From: a bacterium
GTDB taxonomy: Bacteria > Pseudomonadota > Alphaproteobacteria > Rhizobiales > Xanthobacteraceae
NCBI GenBank assembly: GCA_029946075.1
Contig: JAQSDT010000226.1
Location: 1 to 5,309 of the forward strand
DNA: 5,309 nucleotides
Direction of reading: 5' to 3'
Position numbers and translations under genes: made by a program. Positions 1-5,309 of the stretch are shown here, one piece after another (positions within the stretch are counted from its first letter, which is position 1; the number at the start of each line of letters is the position of its first letter). The notes under the pieces were generated by a model. The model was not told the origin of the DNA, did not search any database, and saw only the letters and a program-made list of their open reading frames with translations.

Positions 1-945
1 GGCGGCGACGTCATCGGCCGCCGCCGTCTGGACACGCATTTCCTCGCCTTCGAGCAATTGGGTGCCACCGTCACCGCGACGCACCGGCTGGAATTCCGCG
101 CCACCCGCCTCAAGGGCGCCGACGTATTCCTCGACGAGCCGAGCGTCACCGCGACCGAAAACGCGCTGGTGGCCGCCGTCGGCGCGCATGGCACCACGTT
201 CCTGCGCAACGCGGCCTCCGAACCGCATGTGCAGGATCTGGCGCATTTCCTCGTCGCGCTCGGCGCGAAGATCGAGGGCATCGGCACCAACACCATCATC
301 GTGCACGGCCCGGCGACGCTGGGCGGCACGACCTATTCGATCCAGCCCGACCATATCGAGGTCGGCTCACTGATCGGGCTGGCCGCCGTGACGCGTTCGC
401 CGCTGCGGATCGCCAAAGCCGGCGTCGAGCATCTGCGCTCGATCCGGATGGGCTTCGAACGGCTCGGCATCGTCTGCGGCGTCGAGGGCGACGATCTCGT
501 CGTTCCGTCGAACCAGACCATGAAGATTCAGGACGATTTCGGCGGCCACGTGCCAAAGCTGGAAGATCAGCCATGGCCGGCGTTCCCTGCCGACCTGATG
601 TCGATCGCGATCGTCACCGCGACGCAGTGCGACGGCGTGATCCTGATGTTCGAGAAAATGTTCGAGTCGCGGATGTTCTTCGTCGACAAGCTGATCTCGA
701 TGGGCGCCCGCATCGTGCTGTGCGACCCGCACCGGGCGATCGTGGCGGGCCCGAGCCGGCTTCGCGGCGCGCCGATGACCTCGCCCGATATTCGCGCCGG
801 CATGGCGATGCTGCTGGCGGCGGTCGCCGCCGAAGGCACCTCGACCATCAACAATGCCGACCAGATCGAGCGCGGCTATGAGCGCATCGAGGAGCGCCTC
901 AACGCGCTGGGCGCAAAAATCACCCGCGTCCCCGCACGATCGTGA
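1..945 (+). CDS. murA: MurA-type UDP-N-acetylglucosamine 1-carboxyvinyltransferase, Asp variant (5' partial)
   Basis: EPSP-synthase/MurA-fold enolpyruvyl transferase. MurA transfers enolpyruvate from PEP to UDP-GlcNAc, the first committed step of peptidoglycan synthesis in the cytoplasm. The frame is open from base 1, so the true start lies upstream. The 314 visible residues fit a protein of about 420, with roughly 110 N-terminal residues missing, including the Lys22 region. The window opens with GGDVIGRRRLDTH, which aligns with GGCTIGARPVDLH of E. coli MurA: the Cys115 position is Asp (residue 3, bases 7-9) and Arg120 is kept (residue 8). Other landmarks are FPADL with the Asp305 equivalent (residue 198, bases 592-594) and ERGYERIEERL with the Arg397 equivalent (residue 291). 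A stretch before FPADL (about residues 175-195) is longer than in E. coli. SVTATEN and SPDIRAG resemble the Asp-type mycobacterial enzymes more than typical proteobacterial MurA. It could be a second MurA paralog or a related transferase acting on another substrate. The family call is firm; the exact substrate is inferred. Confidence 0.9.
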   Translation, partial: GGDVIGRRRLDTHFLAFEQLGATVTATHRLEFRATRLKGADVFLDEPSVTATENALVAAVGAHGTTFLRNAASEPHVQDLAHFLVALGAKIEGIGTNTIIVHGPATLGGTTYSIQPDHIEVGSLIGLAAVTRSPLRIAKAGVEHLRSIRMGFERLGIVCGVEGDDLVVPSNQTMKIQDDFGGHVPKLEDQPWPAFPADLMSIAIVTATQCDGVILMFEKMFESRMFFVDKLISMGARIVLCDPHRAIVAGPSRLRGAPMTSPDIRAGMAMLLAAVAAEGTSTINNADQIERGYERIEERLNALGAKITRVPARS

Positions 946-1002
946 TCGTCAGCGGCGGCGCGGCGGTTATTTCGGCCCGCTTGTTGTGATAAGCGTTCCG
1001 CC

Positions 1003-2406
1003 ATGACCACCCTCGACAAAATCGAGCCGGCATCGCTGCCGCCCCGCGCGGCCGATGCAGCTCCCGTCAATCGGCTTGCGACCGAGCTTGCCGAAACGCT
1101 CAAGCTCTCGGTGCCGCTCGCGCTGACGCAGCTCGGGCAGATCGCAATGATGACGACCGATCTGGCGTTCATCGGCCGGCTCGGCAGCGACACGGTGGCC
1201 GCCGCGGCGCTCGGGCACACGGTGTTCTTCGTCACCTTCACCTTCGGCATGGGGCTGGTGTCGGCGGTATCGCCGCTGGCGGCGCAGGCGTTCGGTGCGC
1301 GCGATCCGCGCATGGTACGGCGTGCGCTGCGCGTCGGCCTGTGGGCGGCGCTCCTCATCGCCGTGCCGGTCATGCTGCTGCCGTTCCGCGGTGAAGCAAT
1401 CCTGCTGGCGCTCGGCCAGTCGCCGACGGCCTCCAAACTGGCCCAGCAATATCTGTTCGGCCTCGCCTGGGGCATTCTGCCGGCGTTGTGGTTCATCGCG
1501 ATCCGCGGCTTCATGAGCGCCGTCAACCGGCCCGAGCCGATATTGTGGATCACGCTGGCAGCGATTCCGGCCAATGCGCTGCTGGTGTATCCCTTGCTTT
1601 ACGGCAAATGGGGGTTCCCCGAACTCGGCCTGTTCGGTGCGGGGCTCGCGACCAGTCTCGTCAATCTCGGGACGTTCCTCGCAGGATTGTGGTTCACGGC
1701 GCGGCGCCGGCCGTTCCGGAAATATCATGTGCTCGGCCGCATCTGGCGGATCGACTGGCCGCTGATGGGCAAGCTCGTCGTCATCGGCGCGCCGATCTCG
1801 ATGTCGTTCCTGCTCGAATACGGATTGTTCGGCGGGGCCGGCCTGCTGATGGGCCTGATCAGCACCACCGCGCTCGCCGCCCACCAGATCGCGCTGCAGA
1901 TCGCGGCCATTCTCTACATGGTGCCGTTCGGTATCAGCATAGCGGCAACCGTCCGGGTCGGTCATGCGGTCGGCCGCCGCGACAGCGATGCGGTACGGCG
2001 GGCCGGATATGTGGCGATCATGATCGGCGTCGTCTTCATGGCGGTGATGACGCTCGCCGTGATCCTGGGACGCTTCTTCATCGCCGAATTCTTCCTCGGC
2101 GAGCGGGTCGATGCCACGGCGGCGCTGACGGCAACGCTGCTGCTGATCGGCTCGACGTTTTTCATTGCCGACGGCATCCAGGCCGTCGCCGCCGGCGCGC
2201 TGCGCGGGATGAACGACACCCGCGTGCCGCTGCTGCTCGCGACCCTCAGCTACTGGCTGATCGGCTTTACCCTGGCCTGGATGCTCGGCTTCCGGACCTC
2301 GCTCGGCGCCGGCGGCGTCTGGGTCGGATTGTCGGTCGGCACGGTCGTCTTCGCCATTCTGCTCGTGCTGCGTTTCCGAATTCTGGCAAACAGGTTGTCC
2401 CAATGA
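1003..2406 (+). CDS. MATE-family (NorM-like) multidrug/cation antiporter
   Basis: A complete 467-residue integral membrane protein of the usual MATE length (about 450-470). MATE proteins export drugs or organic cations across the inner membrane in exchange for Na+ or H+. About 12 hydrophobic segments are visible in two six-helix halves (roughly 35-230 and 252-460), joined by a basic loop (ARRRPFRKYHVLGRIWR, 233-249). Half 1 carries TTDLAFIGRLG (51-61) and the loop AQAFGARDPRMVRRALRVG. Half 2 carries LLEYGLF (270-276), AAHQIALQIA (292-301), VGHAVGRRD (319-327) and ADGIQAVAAGALRGMNDTRVP (389-409). Asp53, Glu272 and Asp390 lie where NorM-type proteins have the acidic residues used in cation coupling, by alignment from memory. 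The ATG at 1003 is the only sensible start: no upstream in-frame start is near, and the Shine-Dalgarno sequence is weak. It begins 57 bp after the MurA-like stop, and its TGA overlaps the next gene's ATG. Substrate cannot be told from sequence. Confidence 0.93.
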   Translation: MTTLDKIEPASLPPRAADAAPVNRLATELAETLKLSVPLALTQLGQIAMMTTDLAFIGRLGSDTVAAAALGHTVFFVTFTFGMGLVSAVSPLAAQAFGARDPRMVRRALRVGLWAALLIAVPVMLLPFRGEAILLALGQSPTASKLAQQYLFGLAWGILPALWFIAIRGFMSAVNRPEPILWITLAAIPANALLVYPLLYGKWGFPELGLFGAGLATSLVNLGTFLAGLWFTARRRPFRKYHVLGRIWRIDWPLMGKLVVIGAPISMSFLLEYGLFGGAGLLMGLISTTALAAHQIALQIAAILYMVPFGISIAATVRVGHAVGRRDSDAVRRAGYVAIMIGVVFMAVMTLAVILGRFFIAEFFLGERVDATAALTATLLLIGSTFFIADGIQAVAAGALRGMNDTRVPLLLATLSYWLIGFTLAWMLGFRTSLGAGGVWVGLSVGTVVFAILLVLRFRILANRLSQ

Positions 2407-2876
2407 GCGTCCGCGAAATCACCCCTGCCGTCGATATCAACGCGCTGCTGACGGGCGCGCAATTCGCCGATGCTTTTTGTGTCGATATCCGCGACCCCTT
2501 GCTCGATGCCCGCCATGCCGCAGAGCGGATGATCGGCGACCAGCCGTGGTGGGCGGAAGCGCTGGTGTCATTGCGCAACCTTCTGGTAAAACCGTTCGGC
2601 CTGAAGACATCGGGCGCGAGCGCCGCAGAGCCGCGGGACATGATCGGAATATTTCCTGTCGTCAGCCAGACTCCGGAGCGTCTGGTCGCAGGCTTCAACG
2701 ACAAGCATCTGGACTTTCGCGTCGTCGTCGACGTCGCGGCGTCGAACGACACGCGCAACGTCACCGCGACGACGCTGGTCAGGACACACAACTGGCTCGG
2801 CCGGACTTATCTCGCCGTCATCATGCCGTTTCATCGCCTGATCGTACAGGCGCTGCTGCGACAGGTGGCGGGCTGA
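2403..2876 (+). CDS. DUF2867 domain protein
   Basis: A 157-residue soluble protein with no signal peptide and no clear membrane span. I recognise the DUF2867 pattern: an N-terminal DAFCVDIRDP segment, then a paired-Trp helix (QPWWAEALVSLRNLLVKPFGL, 47-67), a central strand region (MIGIFPVVSQTPERLVAGF, 80-98), the segment HLDFRVVVDVAAS (102-114) and the C-terminal MPFHRLIVQALLRQ (141-154). The family has no established biochemical function that I know of. The ATG at 2403 overlaps the MATE stop codon as ATGA, and AGGTTG at 2392-2397 inside the MATE gene is a weak ribosome binding site at suitable distance, so translation is probably coupled to the transporter. The reading frame stays open upstream inside the MATE gene, but that part is an out-of-frame shadow with Arg-rich composition. 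An accessory role to the transporter is possible, but only the gene arrangement supports it. Confidence 0.85.
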   Translation: MSVREITPAVDINALLTGAQFADAFCVDIRDPLLDARHAAERMIGDQPWWAEALVSLRNLLVKPFGLKTSGASAAEPRDMIGIFPVVSQTPERLVAGFNDKHLDFRVVVDVAASNDTRNVTATTLVRTHNWLGRTYLAVIMPFHRLIVQALLRQVAG

Positions 2877-2879
2877 GGC

Positions 2880-2907
2880 GGATTGCTTCGCTGCGCCCTT
2901 GGTGACA
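2880..2907. repeat. Degraded copy of an interspersed palindromic (REP-like) repeat
   Basis: GGATTGCTTCGCTGCGC at 2880-2896 is the exact reverse complement of the GCGCAGCGAAGCAATCC core of a short repeat scattered in many alphaproteobacterial genomes, often seen translated as RAQRSNP. Full copies continue as TCGCAATGAC; here the following bases (CCTTGGTGACA, 2897-2907) match only in part, so one arm looks decayed. It sits 3 bp after the DUF2867 stop, a typical intergenic place for such elements. The consensus is from memory. Confidence 0.5.
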
Positions 2908-2909
2908 AG

Positions 2910-2931
2910 CTGAGAGTCCTTATCCTTTCAG
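2910..2931 (+). other. Small RNA hairpin before the isomerase-like gene
   Basis: CTGAGAG (2910-2916) can pair with CTTTCAG (2925-2931) across an 8-base loop, giving 7 pairs including one G-U. It ends 10 bases before the ATG at 2942 and overlaps the only weak Shine-Dalgarno candidate (CAGG, 2929-2932), so it could reduce ribosome access. It is weak and could be chance. Confidence 0.2.
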
Positions 2932-2941
2932 GCCTGTTCCG

Positions 2942-3592
2942 ATGACCCTGTCCGTCGATCTGTTCTTCTCGTTTCGCAGTCCCTACAGCTATCTGGCGCT
3001 GCCGAAGACGATGCAGGTCGCCGCCGACTACGACCTGACGGTCAATCTGCGTCCGGTCTATCCGATCGCGGTGCGGATACCCGGCTTCTTCAAGCGCGCC
3101 AATCCGCAATTCGCGCGCTACGTCGTGCTCGATTCAAGCCGCGTTGCCCAGCGCGAGAACATCCCGTTCCGCTTCCCGCGCCCGGACCCCATCGTGCAGG
3201 ACATGGCGACGCTCGATGTCGCCCAACATCAGCCCTACATCCACCGACTGACCCGGCTGGGAGCTGCCGCGCAAGCCGAAGGCCGCGCCTTGCCGTTCAC
3301 GTACGCGATCAGCCGCGTGTTGTGGGATGGCAGCGTCACTGGCTGGAACGAGGGAGACCATCTGGCCAAAGCGGCTTCCGCAGCCGGCTTCGATCTCGCC
3401 GCGATGGACGCGGCGATCACCGCCGATCCCGATCGTTACGAGCGGATCATTGCCGACAACGAGCAAGCCCATGCCGCATCCGGCCATTGGGGCGTACCGA
3501 CTTTCGTGTTCGAAAACGAACCGTTCTTCGGACAGGATCGTATCGATCTGCTGATCTGGCGCATGGGAGGCAAAGGCCTGAAGCGCCGGTAG
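2942..3592 (+). CDS. 2-hydroxychromene-2-carboxylate isomerase/DsbA-family (kappa-GST-like) protein
   Basis: A 216-residue protein of the thioredoxin-fold DsbA superfamily, HCCA isomerase/kappa-GST branch (members are about 200-225 residues). The N-terminal motif DLFFSFRSPYSYLAL (6-20) matches the family's first strand and helix; Ser13 lies where HCCA isomerases and kappa GSTs have their catalytic, glutathione-contacting Ser. WGVPTFVFENEPFFGQDRID (183-202) carries the cis-Pro turn and the final strand/helix; the middle is the helical insert. I find no cysteine in the whole protein, so a CXXC disulfide oxidoreductase role is excluded. Known members isomerise HCCA in naphthalene catabolism using glutathione, but no other aromatic-degradation gene is present here, so the substrate is open. 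No signal peptide is seen, so it is probably cytoplasmic. The start ATG has only a weak ribosome site. The stop abuts the stop of the opposite-strand ORF. Confidence 0.88.
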   Translation: MTLSVDLFFSFRSPYSYLALPKTMQVAADYDLTVNLRPVYPIAVRIPGFFKRANPQFARYVVLDSSRVAQRENIPFRFPRPDPIVQDMATLDVAQHQPYIHRLTRLGAAAQAEGRALPFTYAISRVLWDGSVTGWNEGDHLAKAASAAGFDLAAMDAAITADPDRYERIIADNEQAHAASGHWGVPTFVFENEPFFGQDRIDLLIWRMGGKGLKRR

Positions 3593-3599
3593 TCAGGCC
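3575..3599. terminator. Inverted repeat across the convergent stop codons
   Basis: GGCCTGA (3575-3581) and TCAGGCC (3593-3599) form a perfect 7-bp inverted repeat with an 11-base loop that contains the TAG of the isomerase-like gene; the TGA of the minus-strand ORF lies in the right arm. Read on the minus strand, the stem is followed by TTTGCC, a poor T run. It may act as a weak bidirectional terminator, though the missing U tract keeps confidence low. Confidence 0.3.
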
Positions 3600-3886
3600 G
3601 CGATCCCTGGCGGCCTTGCCGCCGGCGTTACGCTCCACTCGACGTGACAGCGGTCGAGATCGTTGAGATTTTGCCGCATCTGCTCCAGCGAAAATCCGAG
3701 CGCGAAGAAACCCTCCGCGGCATCGATCGGTAATCCTCGGATCAAGCCGTCGCGCCGCACCGCGGTGATTTCTGCGGCATAGGCCGCCACCGCGGCAACC
3801 GCAAGCCTGACCGCGAGCGCCAGCTGGGTCTTGCGGGCCTGGAGCGATCCAAGCATGCGTTTTGAGAAGGTCTTCATGCGCCGCAT
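3593..3886 (-). CDS. Small protein, probable internally deleted remnant of an FUSC-family transporter
   Basis: A 97-residue ORF. The N-terminal part has a basic lead (KTFSKRMLGSLQARKTQ) followed by one hydrophobic helix (LALAVRLAVAAVAAYAAEI, about 22-40), like the first membrane segment of FUSC/aromatic-acid exporter proteins. The C-terminal part (IRGLPIDAAEGFFALGFSLE then QMRQNLNDLDRCHVEW, about 49-84) resembles the extreme C-terminus of the same family. The several hundred residues expected between are absent, which suggests an in-frame internal deletion. Family matching is from memory. Two starts are possible: 3886, or Met4 at 3877, which has CTGGA at a better distance. It converges on the isomerase-like gene with zero spacing and is divergent from the MmgE/PrpD gene. 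It may be expressed as a one-helix protein or be a dead relic. It could also be an unrelated hypothetical protein. Confidence 0.5.
   Translation of the reverse strand: MRRMKTFSKRMLGSLQARKTQLALAVRLAVAAVAAYAAEITAVRRDGLIRGLPIDAAEGFFALGFSLEQMRQNLNDLDRCHVEWSVTPAARPPGIAA
3607..3625 (+). terminator. GC-rich hairpin after the isomerase-like gene
   Basis: GGCGGC (3609-3614) pairs with GCCGCC (3618-3623) around a CTT loop, extended outward by a T-G and a C-G pair. It begins 14 bases after the TAG at 3592, a suitable distance for a transcription terminator, but no T tract follows. It also lies within the 3' end of the minus-strand ORF, where GC-rich codons could create it by chance. Confidence 0.3.
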
Positions 3887-3957
3887 TCCAGAATCTGCAG
3901 ACCGCCTCTGTGGTAGACGACGCCAGGCATGGCTGATGCCCGCGGCAGCAAGGCGGC

Positions 3958-3986
3958 TTGAAACGTCAATTCGGCCCGCCTACCCT
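3958..3986 (+). promoter_or_regulatory. Candidate sigma-70-type promoter for the MmgE/PrpD gene
   Basis: TTGAAA (3958-3963) matches the -35 consensus at 5 of 6 positions. After a 17-bp spacer, TACCCT (3981-3986) keeps the three most conserved -10 bases (first T, second A, last T). Transcription would start near 3993, leaving a leader of about 18 bases just upstream of the ribosome site. The rest of the 124-bp gap (3887-4010) shows no operator-like repeat, and I found no convincing promoter for the minus-strand ORF. Confidence 0.35.
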
Positions 3987-3995
3987 GTCCGGCAA

Positions 3996-4004
3996 AGGTG
4001 AGGA
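3996..4004 (+). promoter_or_regulatory. Strong ribosome binding site fixing the MmgE/PrpD start
   Basis: AGGTGAGGA is highly complementary to the 16S rRNA 3' end and ends 6 bases before the ATG at 4011. It is the best Shine-Dalgarno sequence in the window and supports that start. It also suggests stronger translation than the neighbouring genes. Confidence 0.75.
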
Positions 4005-4010
4005 AACACG

Positions 4011-5309
4011 ATGGCCAATGAAACTGCAACGCTCGCCGGCTATGTCGCCGATCTGAAATTCTCCGATATCCCGCCGGAAGTGCTGGAGCGCGCCAAGGTG
4101 CTGACGCTCGACTTCCTCGGCAGCGCGATCCGCGCGCGGCGCGACGCGGAATCTACGCCGTCATTGCTCAAGATGCTGGAAGCGCTGGCGCTGGACGGGA
4201 AGGGCGATTCCACCGTGTTCGGCGACAGCAAAACCTGGACGCCCGCGGTCGCCGCGCTGCTCAACGGCGCGCTCGGCCATTCCCTCGATTTCGACGACAC
4301 CCACGCCGATTCCTCGCTGCATCCGAGCGCTCCCGTGGTGCCGGCGGCGTTTGCGGTCGGCGAGATGGTCGGCGCTTCCGGCCGCGACGTGCTGACTGCG
4401 ATCGTGGCGGGCTATGAAGTGTGCTGCCGGCTCGGCAACGCGCTCGACCCGACCTCGCATTACGCCAAGGGCTTTCACCCGACTGCAACCGCGGGAACCT
4501 ATGGTGCGGCGGCGGCGGCAGGCAAGCTGTTCGGCCTGTCGAAGGATCAACTGATCTCCGCATTCGGCGTCTCCGGCAGCCAGGCCGCCGGCTCGCTGCA
4601 GTTCCTCGTCAACGGCGCCTGGAACAAACGCTATCAGGTCGGCGCCGCCGCGATGAACGGCGTCATCGCCGCCACGCTGGCGCGCAACGATTTCATCGGC
4701 TCCAGCGAATCCGTCGAAGGCAAGCATGGCCTGCTGGTCGGCTACAGCGACGACGCGCACCCGGAGAAAGCCACCGCCGGCCTCGGCAAGACCTATGAGA
4801 CACTCAAGATCGGCGTAAAACCCTATCCGAGCTGCCGCTATACCCATGCGGCGCTGGACGCGCTGATCGCGATGCGCCGGGAACACAATCTGACGCCGGA
4901 CCAGATCAAGCGCGTCGAGATCGGCCTGCACCGCAACGGCATCACGCTGACCGGCGACGCCGCCACCAAGCGGCACCCGACCTCGATCGTCGGCGGGCAG
5001 TTCTCGATGTTCTTCACCGGCGCGCTGGCGCTCGATCAGGGCCGCTTCGGCTGGGACGATTACGAACGGCTCGGCGATGCCGCCGTCAATGCGCTCGCCG
5101 ACAAGTTCGACGTGGTGCAGGACGACCGCCTCGAGATCGGCCGCACCCATCCGTTCGGCGCCCGCGTTTCGATCACCACCGACGACGGCGTGCACGAGCG
5201 GCTCTATGCCGATCCTTCCGGAGAGCCGAACTCGTTCCCCGACGCGCAGGCGATGCAGCAGAAGTTTCTCACGCTCGCCCGCCCGGTGCTGAACGGCCGC
5301 GCCGATCAG
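4011..5309 (+). CDS. MmgE/PrpD family protein (3' partial)
   Basis: 433 codons open to the right edge; family members are about 445-480 residues, so only the tail is missing. The family includes 2-methylcitrate dehydratase (PrpD), MmgE and cis-aconitate decarboxylase, cytoplasmic enzymes acting on small di/tricarboxylates. Seen in order: helical N-terminal domain; GHSLDFDDTHADSSLHPSAP (89-108), the signature with Asp93, Thr97 and His104; KGFHPTATAGTYGAAAAAGK (153-172) with His156; NKRYQVGAAAMNG (205-217) with Lys206; EGKHGLLVGYSD (236-247); KPYPSCRYTHAALDA (270-284), which opens the C-terminal lid domain; then GGQFSMFFTGALAL. Most active-site positions known from cis-aconitate decarboxylase are kept, but the usual KRxHxG motif reads KRYQVG, with Gln209 replacing His. 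No prpB, prpC or other methylcitrate genes are adjacent, so a PrpD label is not justified and the substrate is unknown. A separate promoter and strong ribosome site suggest an independent transcript. Confidence 0.93.
   Translation, partial: MANETATLAGYVADLKFSDIPPEVLERAKVLTLDFLGSAIRARRDAESTPSLLKMLEALALDGKGDSTVFGDSKTWTPAVAALLNGALGHSLDFDDTHADSSLHPSAPVVPAAFAVGEMVGASGRDVLTAIVAGYEVCCRLGNALDPTSHYAKGFHPTATAGTYGAAAAAGKLFGLSKDQLISAFGVSGSQAAGSLQFLVNGAWNKRYQVGAAAMNGVIAATLARNDFIGSSESVEGKHGLLVGYSDDAHPEKATAGLGKTYETLKIGVKPYPSCRYTHAALDALIAMRREHNLTPDQIKRVEIGLHRNGITLTGDAATKRHPTSIVGGQFSMFFTGALALDQGRFGWDDYERLGDAAVNALADKFDVVQDDRLEIGRTHPFGARVSITTDDGVHERLYADPSGEPNSFPDAQAMQQKFLTLARPVLNGRADQ

Noticed and set aside
58..60. 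TTG at 58 as the start of the MurA-like protein
   Set aside because: The frame is open to base 1, and the 19 codons before it encode the conserved MurA active-site loop, so the gene starts upstream of the window.
936..949. ACGATCGTGATCGT, a short palindrome-like sequence around the MurA-like stop codon
   Set aside because: It is short and of low complexity, with no loop or T tract to make a terminator and no sign of an operator; probably chance.
1488..2402. N-terminal extension of the DUF2867 frame, suggesting a 462-residue protein
   Set aside because: This part is out of frame within the MATE gene and Arg-rich. The DUF2867 homology begins just after the ATG at 2403, which has the ATGA overlap and a nearby ribosome site.
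967..2403. A 478-codon open frame on the minus strand across the whole MATE gene
   Set aside because: It is antisense to a clear 12-helix transporter. Its product is rich in Arg, Glu, Asp, Gln and His with low-complexity runs and no recognisable domain, as expected from reading the opposite strand of a GC-biased gene.
2902..2926. GTGACA and TATCCT as a promoter for the isomerase-like gene
   Set aside because: The -35-like match is good, but the spacing is only 13 bp, too short for a sigma-70 promoter, and the bases belong to the decayed repeat.
2403..3592. Possibility that MATE, DUF2867 and the isomerase-like gene form a new defence or detoxification system
   Set aside because: Only the first two are tightly coupled. 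The third is separated by a repeat relic and has no shared signal, so a system-level claim is not supported.
4161..5195. A 344-codon open frame on the minus strand within the MmgE/PrpD gene
   Set aside because: It is antisense to a well-conserved MmgE/PrpD frame that has a strong ribosome site. The product shows no recognisable family motif and has typical shadow composition.

Overview
The window is high-GC coding DNA with strong third-position G/C bias. Protein styles and one repeat relic (a motif common in Bradyrhizobium/Rhodopseudomonas-type genomes) suggest an alphaproteobacterium of the Nitrobacteraceae (Bradyrhizobiaceae). This assignment is an inference from style, not from a marker gene. 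No RNA genes, CRISPR array, phage genes, transposase or origin were seen.

Layout, left to right: (1) positions 1-945 (+), the C-terminal three quarters of a MurA-type enolpyruvyl transferase, cut by the window's left edge, with Asp where E. coli MurA has its fosfomycin-target Cys115. (2) 1003-2406 (+), a complete 12-helix MATE-family multidrug/cation antiporter. (3) 2403-2876 (+), a DUF2867 protein overlapping the MATE stop by ATGA, so probably translationally coupled. (4) A 65-bp gap holding a degraded copy of an interspersed palindromic repeat and a small hairpin. (5) 2942-3592 (+), a cysteine-free DsbA-fold protein of the 2-hydroxychromene-2-carboxylate isomerase/kappa-GST type. (6) 3593-3886 (-), a 97-residue ORF converging on it with abutting stop codons. 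It looks like the two ends of an FUSC-type membrane transporter joined after loss of the middle. (7) A 124-bp divergent intergenic region with a candidate promoter and a strong ribosome binding site. (8) 4011-5309 (+), an MmgE/PrpD-family protein open to the right edge and missing only its last few dozen residues at most.

The genes do not form an obvious single pathway. The MATE-DUF2867 pair is the only tightly coupled unit. The MurA-like gene (57 bp upstream) and the isomerase-like gene (65 bp downstream) are on the same strand and could be co-transcribed, but nothing in the sequence requires it. The MmgE/PrpD gene appears to have its own promoter. I did not find a convincing new multi-gene system. 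The best leads are the Asp-type MurA paralog, the apparently internally deleted FUSC remnant and the substituted active-site motif in the MmgE/PrpD protein.
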